Assembly (NCBI GenBank): GCA_900545585.1
Contig: UQZR01000003.1
Coordinates: 62,001-126,000, forward strand
Direction of reading: 5' to 3'
Length of the DNA stretch: 64,000 nucleotides
Source: an uncultured Eubacteriales bacterium
GTDB lineage: Bacteria > Bacillota > Clostridia > Oscillospirales > Oscillospiraceae
Below the pieces are notes generated by a model, which worked only from the letters and a program-made list of their open reading frames with translations, searched no databases and was not told the origin of the DNA. Below, one piece after another: positions 57,904 through 64,000 of the stretch. The stretch's first letter is position 1. Each line of letters opens with the position of its first letter. The position numbers and the translations under genes were made by a program.

Positions 57904-59315
57904 CTGACGAGAAATATACCGCCAAGGAGCTGGAGGAGATGGCCAACGCCCTGCTGGCTCAGGACAAGTCCGCCGATAAGGCCAAAAGCGCCAAGCCCGC
58001 CGTCAAGGCGGAGAAGGCCGCGGAAAATCCCGAGAAGGCAGACGATGGCAAGCATCCGGTGGCCAGCAGGGGCAAGCTGGACGAAAAGGGCATTGCCGCC
58101 CTGCCCGCCGCCGCGCTGCTCAACGCCAACGAAAAGCTGAAGGACCTGTTCGTCAAGGGCAAGAAGAAGGGCCGTCTGGACGCCGGCGAGCTGTCCGACG
58201 TACTGGACGAGATGGATCTGGACGGCGACCAGATGGACTCTATCTACGACTCGCTGGAGACGCTGGGCATCGAGGTAGGCACCGAGGACTTCCTGGCCGC
58301 CCTGCCCGACGAGGACGGCGAGCCCGCCATGGAGGAGATCGCCGAGATCGAGGAGGAGGAGCTGGTCGACCCCAACTCGCTGGTGGACAGCTTCAACATC
58401 GACGATCCCGTCCGCATGTACCTGAAGGAGATCGGCAAGGTCCCCCTGCTCACCGCCGATCAGGAGGTGGAGCTGGCCACCGCCATGAGCGCCGGCCGCG
58501 AAGCAAAGGAGCGTCTGGCGGAGCTGGAGGAGTCCGGCGAGACCCTGCCCGAGGATGAGATGGCAGCCCTGAAAAAGCAGCTGAAGGCCGGTGAGCGCGC
58601 CAAGCAGCAGCTGGCCGAGGCCAACCTCCGTCTGGTGGTTTCCATCGCCAAGCGCTACGTGGGCCGCGGCATGCTGTTCCTGGACCTGATCCAGGAGGGC
58701 AATCTGGGCCTCATCAAGGCCGTGGAAAAGTTTGACTACACCAAGGGCTACAAGTTCTCCACCTACGCCACCTGGTGGATCCGGCAGGCCATCACCCGCG
58801 CCATCGCCGATCAGGCCCGCACCATCCGCATCCCCGTCCATATGGTGGAGACCATCAACAAGGTCATCCGCGTCTCCCGCCAGCTGCTGCAGGAGCTGGG
58901 CCACGATCCCAGCCCCGAGGAGATCAGCGAGGAGATGAACATGCCCGTGGACAAGGTCCGCGAGATCTTGAAAATTGCTCAGGAGCCGGTGTCGCTGGAG
59001 ACGCCGATCGGCGAGGAGGAGGACTCCCATCTGGGCGACTTCATCCCCGATGAGGGCGCCAGCGAACCCAGTGAGGCCGCCAGCTTCACTCTGCTGAAGG
59101 AGCAGCTGGTGGACGTGCTCAGCACCCTGACTCCCCGTGAGGAGAAGGTGCTGAAGCTGCGCTTCGGCATCGAGGATGGCCGCACCCGCACGCTGGAGGA
59201 GGTAGGCAAGGAGTTCAACGTCACCCGTGAGCGCATCCGCCAGATCGAGGCCAAGGCCCTGCGGAAGCTGCGCCACCCCTCCCGCTCCAAGAAGCTGAAG
59301 GACTTCCTGAACTGA
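57900..59315 (+). CDS. rpoD: RNA polymerase primary sigma factor
   Basis: The 471-residue protein begins with ATG overlapping the dnaG stop. It has an Ala/Lys-rich region 1.1-like N-terminus, region 1.2/2.1 (DPVRMYLKEIGKVPLLT), region 2.3-2.4 (GYKFSTYATWWIRQAITRAI), region 3 and region 4.2 (LEEVGKEFNVTRERIRQIEAKALRKL). It directs housekeeping transcription; the TTGACA/TATAAT-type promoters listed in this window are its expected targets. Confidence 0.97.
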   Translation: MTDEKYTAKELEEMANALLAQDKSADKAKSAKPAVKAEKAAENPEKADDGKHPVASRGKLDEKGIAALPAAALLNANEKLKDLFVKGKKKGRLDAGELSDVLDEMDLDGDQMDSIYDSLETLGIEVGTEDFLAALPDEDGEPAMEEIAEIEEEELVDPNSLVDSFNIDDPVRMYLKEIGKVPLLTADQEVELATAMSAGREAKERLAELEESGETLPEDEMAALKKQLKAGERAKQQLAEANLRLVVSIAKRYVGRGMLFLDLIQEGNLGLIKAVEKFDYTKGYKFSTYATWWIRQAITRAIADQARTIRIPVHMVETINKVIRVSRQLLQELGHDPSPEEISEEMNMPVDKVREILKIAQEPVSLETPIGEEEDSHLGDFIPDEGASEPSEAASFTLLKEQLVDVLSTLTPREEKVLKLRFGIEDGRTRTLEEVGKEFNVTRERIRQIEAKALRKLRHPSRSKKLKDFLN

Positions 59316-59328
59316 GCCCCGACGACTG

Positions 59329-59360
59329 AAAAGCCCCGGCCATTACGGCCGGGGCTTTTT
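59329..59360 (+). terminator. rpoD terminator
   Basis: Stem AAGCCCCGGCC/GGCCGGGGCTT followed by T5. Confidence 0.92.
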
Positions 59361-59371
59361 CTGTCACCGCT

Positions 59372-59497
59372 TCACTTTTTCCAATGCTTCAGGTTCGGCA
59401 CCACGGCCTCCATGTGGGCGCGGACCTGCTCCGCCAGCTCATCCTGTGACAGACCCTTTTCCGTTCTCAGCCTGCGTATCATATCCTTCGTATCCAT
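59372..59497 (-). CDS. Truncated XRE-type helix-turn-helix protein
   Basis: The 41-residue frame starts at an ATG with an AAGGAGGATTC site and codes DMIRRLRTEKGLSQDELAEQV, the first two helices of an XRE DNA-binding domain. After that it turns into VRAHMEAVVPNLKHWKK instead of the recognition helix, so the domain is incomplete. It may be a pseudogene or a small protein without DNA binding. It lies downstream of the rpoD terminator on the opposite strand. Confidence 0.5.
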   Translation of the reverse strand: MDTKDMIRRLRTEKGLSQDELAEQVRAHMEAVVPNLKHWKK

Positions 59498-59568
59498 AGA
59501 GAATCCTCCTTGCTGTACCATCAATGCAGCACAGATCGCCGCCGCAGACAAGCAACCGTCTGTTGCGG

Positions 59569-60537
59569 TCACACGCGGCTCAGCAGCACGCGGCATTGGC
59601 CCTCCACGGCGTAGTCTCCCAATGCGGCGGGCAGGAAGTAGGAGTCTCCCTGCCGCAGGGGATACCGGACGCCGCCGTGGACGACGGCCCCCTCCCCTTC
59701 CACGCACAGCAGGTGCCGGAAGGAGTCGCCGCCGCAGGTCAGTGCCGCCTGGGTCTCCACGTCCAGCCGCGCCACGGAGAAGTAGTCGCAGGTGAACAGT
59801 GCCGTCTCCGTCCAGCCCGCATGGGCCGTGACGCCCAGCGGCTGGCAAGCCCGCGCCGCCATCGGTGCATAGCGCAGCACCGCCGCGGCGCGGTCCAGAT
59901 GCAGGGGCCGCAGCTGTCCGTCGGCGCCGCGGCGCCGGTAGTCGTAGACGCGAAAGGTGGTGTCGGAGTTCTGCTGGATCTCAGCGACGAGAATACCGGC
60001 GCAGATGGCGTGGATGGTGCCGGGCAGGATAAAAAAGGCGTCGCCCTTCTTCACCGGCACACGGTTCAGCACCTCGCAAATGGTGCCGTCCTCTGCGCGG
60101 CGGCGGAACTCCTCCGCCGTGATCTCGCGGGCAAAGCCAAAGTAGATGCCGGCGTTCTCGTCGCAGTCCACGATGTACCACATCTCCGCCTTGCCCGCCT
60201 CGCCGCGGTCCCGCAGGGCCGTCTCGTCGGAGGGATGGACCTGGATGGACAGGTCCTTCCGGGCGTCGATGAGCTTTGCCAGCAGCGGGAATTCCCGCAT
60301 ATCCGCGCAGTTTTTGCCCCAGAACGCCTCCCGGTCCAGGGCCGCCAAATCGTCCAGCGTCCGGCCCGCCAGCGTGCCGCCCTCCACCACGGACACACCC
60401 TCCGGCCGCTGGGCCAGCTCCCAGCTCTCCGCCGTGATCTCCGGCGCGTCCTCCTTGTGATAGGCCGCCCGCAGGCGGTGTCCGCCCCAGAGGTATTCCT
60501 TGTACGCAGGATGCAGCTTCAACGGCGTGAGTTCCAT
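59569..60537 (-). CDS. manA: Mannose-6-phosphate isomerase, class I
   Basis: From the ATG at 60537 the protein is 322 residues. It has the cupin zinc site (SIQVHPSDETA with Gln and His, EMWYIV with Glu, and PGTIHAI with His) and KEYLWGG at the N-terminus. It interconverts fructose-6-P and mannose-6-P in the cytosol, feeding mannose-1-P and GDP-mannose synthesis together with the phosphohexomutase at 22.9 kb. Short bacterial form. Confidence 0.95.
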   Translation of the reverse strand: MELTPLKLHPAYKEYLWGGHRLRAAYHKEDAPEITAESWELAQRPEGVSVVEGGTLAGRTLDDLAALDREAFWGKNCADMREFPLLAKLIDARKDLSIQVHPSDETALRDRGEAGKAEMWYIVDCDENAGIYFGFAREITAEEFRRRAEDGTICEVLNRVPVKKGDAFFILPGTIHAICAGILVAEIQQNSDTTFRVYDYRRRGADGQLRPLHLDRAAAVLRYAPMAARACQPLGVTAHAGWTETALFTCDYFSVARLDVETQAALTCGGDSFRHLLCVEGEGAVVHGGVRYPLRQGDSYFLPAALGDYAVEGQCRVLLSRV

Positions 60538-60573
60538 ATATTTCCATTTCCTTTCCACTGTTATGTCACCCGT

Positions 60574-60602
60574 ATGATAGCACGGCGGCGCGGACGTGAC
60601 AA
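60574..60602 (-). promoter_or_regulatory. manA promoter
   Basis: Minus-strand -35 TTGTCA (60597-60602), 17-bp spacer, -10 TATCAT (60574-60579). Confidence 0.72.
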
Positions 60603-60807
60603 GCGGGTTTTTTGCTGTTTTCCGCCGGAAAATGCGGCAAACGCAGTTCATGATGAAGAAGTTTCCTTTTTGTCTCCCCCACGGGCCGCCGGCGCCGGTG
60701 CGCCAGGGGCCGCCGACCCCGCCCTACCGCCGGAGCGGCGGGGCGGACACGCCGTATCATGCAGAAAATATTTGTTTTTCCCTCTCGCTTTCCCGTGGGA
60801 TGTGTGC

Positions 60808-60813
60808 TATGAT
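60808..60813 (+). promoter_or_regulatory. Extended -10 of sdaAB-sdaAA operon
   Basis: TATGAT is preceded by TGC (extended -10); no good -35 was found. It lies about 45 bp before the start. Confidence 0.5.
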
Positions 60814-60857
60814 AGGGGGAAATCTCAGCGCTTTATCCCACGAAAGGAGCTTTTCCC

Positions 60858-61559
60858 ATGCTGGATATTTTCGACATTCTGGGCCCCGTGATGATCGGGC
60901 CGTCCAGTTCCCATACAGCGGGCGCCGCCCGCATCGGCTTCATCGCCCGCGCCCTGCTGGGTACGCCGCCGGTAAAGGCCGCCATCCACCTGTACGGCTC
61001 CTTCGCCGAGACCGGCGCGGGCCACGGCACTGACCGCGCGCTGGTGGGCGGTCTGCTGGGGATGAAGCCGGACGACGAGCGGCTGCCCTTCGCCTTTGAC
61101 GAGGCCAAAAAGGCGGGCCTCACCTACACCATTGATGAGATCGAGCTGCGGGACGCCCACCCCAACACCGCCGTCATCGAGGCCTGGTCCGCCGACGGCA
61201 AGGATCTGGTGATGCAGGCGTCGTCTCTGGGCGGCGGGCGCATCATGGTCAATAAGCTGGACGGCATCGACGTGAACTTCACCGGCATGTACAACACGCT
61301 GGTCATCCGCAACGAGGACGCCAGCGGCACCGTGGCCGCCGTCACCTCCATCCTCAGCCAGCTGCGGGTCAACGTGGCCAACATGAGCCTGTACCGCCAC
61401 AAACGGGGCGGCGACGCGCTGATGGTCATCGAGACGGACCAGCACCTCAAGCCCCACCAGGTGGCGTTCCTGTCGGAGCTGCCGGGTATCCTTTCCATAA
61501 CCTACTACGACAAGGAGGAGGATGAAGATGTCTCTGGATTCGATGAAGGAGATCTTTGA
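60858..61559 (+). CDS. sdaAB: L-serine dehydratase, beta subunit
   Basis: The 233-residue protein has the SDH beta signature MLDIFDILGPVMIGPSSSHT, with GAARIG and GSFAETGAGHGTDRAL, and a C-terminal ACT domain (LVIRNEDASGTVAAVTSILS). With the alpha subunit it forms the two-chain 4Fe-4S L-serine dehydratase of clostridia, converting L-serine to pyruvate and ammonia. The alpha gene overlaps its end. A ribosome binding site GAAAGGAGC precedes the ATG. Confidence 0.96.
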   Translation: MLDIFDILGPVMIGPSSSHTAGAARIGFIARALLGTPPVKAAIHLYGSFAETGAGHGTDRALVGGLLGMKPDDERLPFAFDEAKKAGLTYTIDEIELRDAHPNTAVIEAWSADGKDLVMQASSLGGGRIMVNKLDGIDVNFTGMYNTLVIRNEDASGTVAAVTSILSQLRVNVANMSLYRHKRGGDALMVIETDQHLKPHQVAFLSELPGILSITYYDKEEDEDVSGFDEGDL

Positions 61560-62406
61560 GCATATGGAGCAGGAGGGCAAGCCCTTCTGGGAGATCGTGC
61601 TGGAGGCCGACATGGACGACCGCCAGGTGTCGCGGAACCAGTCCATGGCCAAGATGCTGCTGACGTGGCAGGCCATGGCGGACGCCGCCGACAACTACAC
61701 CGGACGGCGGCGCAGCGTCAGCGGTCTGGTAGGCGGCGACGGCATGAAGATGCGGCAGTACTGCTTCCGCGGCGAGGCTATGTCCGGCGGCTACGTCAGC
61801 GAGGTCATCGCCGAGGCGCTGTCCATGGCGGAGTCCAACGCCTGCATGTGCCGCATCGTAGCAGCTCCCACGGCGGGAGCCTGCGGCGTGCTGCCGGCGG
61901 TGCTGCTGCCCCTGTGCAAGTACGAGGAGATCAGCCAGCACCAGCTGCTGGAGGCATTGTATGTGGCCAGCGGCATCGGGGCGATCATCGCCCGCCGCGC
62001 CTGCATCGCCGGCGCGTCCGGCGGCTGTCAGGCGGAGATCGGCACCGCGTCCGCCATGGCGGCCGGTGCATTGGTAGCCCTGCGGGGCGGCACCGGCCAG
62101 CAGATCGGCCACGCTGTGGCCATGGCGCTGAAGAACCTGATGGGGCTGGTCTGCGACCCTGTGGCGGGTCTGGTAGAGGTGCCCTGCGTGAAGCGGAACG
62201 TCATCGGCGCAGTCAATGCCGTCAGCGTGGCGGACATGGCCATGGCGGGCATCACCAGCCGTATCCCTGTGGACGAGGTCATCGACGCCATGGGTGAGGT
62301 GGGCCGCAGGATGCCCGTGGAGTTCCGCGAGACGGCGCTGGGCGGTCTGGCGGTAACGCCCACCGGCAAGGCCATCAATGAGAAAATGCGGCAGAGCCGC
62401 GGCTGA
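61528..62406 (+). CDS. sdaAA: L-serine dehydratase, alpha subunit
   Basis: The ATG at 61528 (six bases after AGGAGG) is chosen over the one at 61522. The 292-residue protein has CRIVAAPTAGACGVLPAVLL, GASGGCQAEIGTASAMAAGA and CDPVAGLVEVPCVKRN, holding the Cys ligands of the oxygen-sensitive 4Fe-4S cluster. It is the catalytic chain of serine dehydratase; oxygen sensitivity fits an anaerobe. It overlaps sdaAB by 32 bp. Confidence 0.96.
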   Translation: MSLDSMKEIFEHMEQEGKPFWEIVLEADMDDRQVSRNQSMAKMLLTWQAMADAADNYTGRRRSVSGLVGGDGMKMRQYCFRGEAMSGGYVSEVIAEALSMAESNACMCRIVAAPTAGACGVLPAVLLPLCKYEEISQHQLLEALYVASGIGAIIARRACIAGASGGCQAEIGTASAMAAGALVALRGGTGQQIGHAVAMALKNLMGLVCDPVAGLVEVPCVKRNVIGAVNAVSVADMAMAGITSRIPVDEVIDAMGEVGRRMPVEFRETALGGLAVTPTGKAINEKMRQSRG

Positions 62407-62416
62407 GGAGGGCGCT

Positions 62417-62752
62417 ATGATACTGGATTTTGACAAGTCGGCGGCTCAGGTGGTGCCCCATTTCAAGGGCGGCGCGGGGGAGGCCCAGGTGCGCACGGCG
62501 GTGCAGGACGGCATGGGCCGCATCCTGACGCTGACGCTGCCGGTAGGCTCGTCCATCGGGCTGCACACCCACGAGGGCAACTGTGAGATCATCCATGTGC
62601 TGTCCGGCAGCGGCGTGTGCCATGACGATGGGCAGGACGTGGCGCTGCGGGCCGGTATGACCCACTACTGTCCGGAGGGGCACAGCCACGGCATCGACAA
62701 CGACGGCGCGGAACCGCTGGTGCTGCTGGCGGTGCTGCCGGAGCTGCGGTAA
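62417..62752 (+). CDS. Small cupin protein
   Basis: The ATG at 62417 follows GAGGAGGGCG. The 111-residue single-cupin protein has both cupin motifs: GLHTHEGNCEIIHVLSGSG (His, His, Glu) and HYCPEGHSHGIDN (His, His). It may bind a metal and a small substrate, unknown. It lies 10 bp after sdaAA and is probably part of the operon. Confidence 0.9.
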   Translation: MILDFDKSAAQVVPHFKGGAGEAQVRTAVQDGMGRILTLTLPVGSSIGLHTHEGNCEIIHVLSGSGVCHDDGQDVALRAGMTHYCPEGHSHGIDNDGAEPLVLLAVLPELR

Positions 62753-62762
62753 GCGCGATGCG

Positions 62763-62795
62763 CGGCGTCCTGCGTTCCGCAGGACGCCGTTTTTT
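62763..62795 (+). terminator. Terminator of serine dehydratase operon
   Basis: Stem CGGCGTCCTGCG/CGCAGGACGCCG followed by T6. Confidence 0.9.
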
Positions 62796-62842
62796 CCGCG
62801 GCGGGGCGGCAAAAGAAATGGGAAGGAAATGCAGTTTCGTGC

Positions 62843-62871
62843 TTGACAAACGCCCGTCGGTATAGTATACT
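62843..62871 (+). promoter_or_regulatory. tRNA-Cys promoter
   Basis: Consensus -35 TTGACA, 17-bp spacer, -10 TATACT, 20 bp before the tRNA. Confidence 0.88.
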
Positions 62872-62891
62872 GACTAACGGACTGATGGTTC

Positions 62892-62966
62892 GGTGACATA
62901 GCCAAGTGGTAAGGCAAGGGTCTGCAAAACCCTCATTCCCCGGTTCAAATCCGGGTGTCACCTCCA
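62892..62966 (+). tRNA. tRNA-Cys (GCA)
   Basis: Acceptor stem GGTGACA/TGTCACC, anticodon GCA in CTGCAAA, T arm CCGGTTCAAATCCGG and encoded CCA (62964-62966). The D arm contains AGCCAAGTGGTAAGGC. It is followed by a terminator and then mobile-element genes. Confidence 0.96.
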
Positions 62967-62992
62967 AAATGTGTTGATAAAAAAGATGCACA

Positions 62993-63026
62993 GCAAAAAC
63001 ACCACACGAAAGTGTGGTGTTTTTGC
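62993..63026 (+). terminator. tRNA-Cys terminator
   Basis: Stem CAAAAACACCACAC/GTGTGGTGTTTTTG with a GAAA loop. Confidence 0.85.
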
Positions 63027-63188
63027 GTCTAAAAGAAAAAATAGGCGAATTCAGAACAGAAAAGTTAGATTTTCAAAAAGAGGGTCCGCTCACTCCGAAA
63101 ACGGCGGTTTGGGAGATGCACATGGCCCATTTTACGAAATCAGGTGATTCGAACCCCCAAACATTCAAAAAAACATGAGAAACCGCGC

Positions 63189-63233
63189 AGCCGCCCTCCG
63201 GCCCCATAGATCTGGGCCGGAGGGCGGCTTTTG
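63189..63233 (+). terminator. GC-rich terminator-like hairpin
   Basis: Arms AGCCGCCCTCCGGCCC/GGGCCGGAGGGCGGCT followed by TTTG. No gene precedes it closely, so it may end transcription entering from the tRNA side. Confidence 0.7.
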
Positions 63234-63366
63234 CTTTTGGCGGCAGGTTTGTCCCTTTTGGCGATTATGCTCCATTTGTGCGCCATTCCTTATTGGTATT
63301 GGTAATAGCTTTCGGGTGGCTTTTCATCTATACTTGCGTCAGCAAATGTGAAAGGAGAACGACGCG

Positions 63367-63822
63367 ATGGCCGATACCAAGAACCTCTGCGCTCAGATCC
63401 CCCTGACCCTCCACGACCGGGTATGCACCGAGAAGGATCAGGCGGGCCTGACCACCGCACAGTACATCACCAACCTGCTCACCGAATACTACCAGATGAA
63501 AGAAAACGGAGGGAACATGAATATGGCTAACAATGGCAGCAGAACGATGGCATTCCAAATTCCGGAGGAACTCTTCCAGCGCATCAAGGAGCACCTGGAC
63601 CGGGAGAGCCTGCGGCTGGGCCGGAAGTACACCCAGCGGGAGTTCGTCCTGGGTCTCATCGAGGAGGCCCTGACCGCCGCCGAGAACACCTGCCAGCCCC
63701 AGGAGGATACCGAGGACACCCAGCAGCCCCAGGGGGACGGCGAGGACGCCCAGCAGCCCCAGGAGGACGGCGAGAACGCCTGCCAGTCCGATGAGGACGG
63801 GATCACAGAAACGGCAGAATAA
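63367..63822 (+). CDS. Mobile-element accessory protein with acidic tail
   Basis: The 151-residue protein begins MADTKNLCAQIPLTLHDRVC, then TTAQYITNLLTEYYQMKENGG and a second domain RTMAFQIPEELFQRIKEHLDRE ... TQREFVLGLIEEAL. Both halves look like ribbon-helix-helix-type segments and match proteins I associate with ICEs of Bacillota. The last 45 residues are repeats of QQPQEDGE, acidic and probably disordered. The ATG follows GAAAGGAGAAC. A DNA-binding role in the element is plausible; the exact function is unknown. Confidence 0.78.
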   Translation: MADTKNLCAQIPLTLHDRVCTEKDQAGLTTAQYITNLLTEYYQMKENGGNMNMANNGSRTMAFQIPEELFQRIKEHLDRESLRLGRKYTQREFVLGLIEEALTAAENTCQPQEDTEDTQQPQGDGEDAQQPQEDGENACQSDEDGITETAE

Positions 63823-63848
63823 ACGCACAACGTCATCGTGACGAGAGA

Positions 63849-63895
63849 GGTCCCCAGGGCATCCCGGAGAACCGGGGTGTCCTGGGGGCCTTTTT
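63849..63895 (+). terminator. Terminator after accessory gene
   Basis: Arms GGTCCCCAGG.../...CCTGGGGGCC with an AGAA loop, then T5. Confidence 0.88.
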
Positions 63896-63923
63896 CGTTT
63901 GGCCGGAGAGGAGGTGAATAATC

Positions 63924-64000
63924 ATGGTCAGACAACAAACTCCCTTCCGCTTTACTGAGCGGGAGATGGACATCGCCAAGGGGACAGACCTGCCGGACCT
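63924..64000 (+). CDS. Start of mobile-element protein, possibly DUF3991/toprim (partial)
   Basis: The frame opens with ATG after GGAGAGGAGGTGAATAATC and codes MVRQQTPFRFTEREMDIAKG and TDLPDL before the window ends. An N-terminus of this kind (PFxFTxxxxxxAxxTDL) resembles DUF3991/toprim proteins of integrative elements. With only 25 residues visible the assignment is tentative. Confidence 0.5.
   Translation, partial: MVRQQTPFRFTEREMDIAKGTDLPD

Larger units (their letters stand above)
60538..60857. other. Intergenic region between manA and sdaAB
   Basis: It holds the two divergent promoters and a GC-rich stretch (60680-60755) with an imperfect inverted repeat CCCCGCC/GGCGGGG. No gene is visible. 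Confidence 0.5.
62967..63366. other. Intergenic region between tRNA-Cys and mobile-element genes
   Basis: It contains the tRNA terminator, an A/T-rich stretch at 63028-63080, a short T-arm-like sequence on the minus strand (63145-63167, GGGGGTTCGAATCACC), a strong hairpin at 63189-63233 and the ribosome binding site of the next gene. It probably includes the element boundary. Confidence 0.5.

Overview
The window reads as a chromosomal piece of a GC-rich anaerobic Bacillota, most likely a gut member of the Oscillospiraceae (inference from gene content: type III pantothenate kinase, DUF1836, DegV, YtvI-like AI-2E protein, PheB-like ACT protein, dnaG-rpoD, oxygen-sensitive L-serine dehydratase, QueH). 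Ribosome binding sites are strong, TTG/GTG starts occur (murA, dnaG, the flippase), and most operons end in clear Rho-independent hairpins.

Layout. (1) 1-10,943, minus strand: an uninterrupted virion module in the order zinc-ribbon protein, TerS, TerL, portal, Prp-type cysteine protease, scaffold, N4-gp56-type major capsid, connectors and tail proteins; it runs off the left edge. (2) 11,251-16,905: host genes: small membrane protein, NUDIX hydrolase, smpB, cyclophilin, ssrA (tmRNA) with a serine-recombinase remnant behind it, galE, a pantothenate-type ECF S component and coaX. (3) 16,907-19,513, minus strand: a second, separate phage cassette (amidase, Dp-1-like holin, accessory membrane protein, collagen-like tail fibre). 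(4) 19,695-27,014: murA, MBL-fold hydrolase, rlmH, DUF2007, phosphohexomutase; then SGNH hydrolase-DegV and DUF1836. (5) 27,041-42,340: surface polysaccharide genes (sugar-1-P transferase, GT4 glycosyltransferase, O-antigen-ligase-like protein; later a Wzx-like flippase and a sugar-transfer ATP-grasp), a secreted transglutaminase with Fn3-like repeats, QueH and an F420-hydrogenase beta-like protein, and a WYL regulator. (6) 42,396-54,236: a purine/hydantoin catabolism neighbourhood (hydA, ygfK, ssnA) interleaved with an ABC importer preceded by a Tyr/Phe-rich leader peptide and terminator, an ACT-domain protein and a YtvI-like protein; it also holds a MITE-like inverted repeat and a RAYT transposase with REP-like palindromes. 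(7) 54,679-62,966: a sortase-type surface protein, dnaG-rpoD, manA, sdaAB-sdaAA, a cupin protein and tRNA-Cys. (8) 63,028-64,000: the first genes of what looks like an integrative conjugative element.

Most interesting points: the two intact phage cassettes separated by housekeeping genes with no integrase, repressor or replication gene in view; a Prp protease beside a capsid protein whose N-terminus looks like the Prp cleavage motif; an aromatic-amino-acid attenuator in front of a TrpXYZ-like importer; a transposase gene that contains covarying copies of REP-like palindromes and sits inside the ssnA-ygfK operon; and a MITE placed between the hydA promoter and its coding region.

Limits: no database search or alignment was run. 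Family names come from recognisable motifs and gene order; start sites were chosen by ribosome binding site and reading frame.
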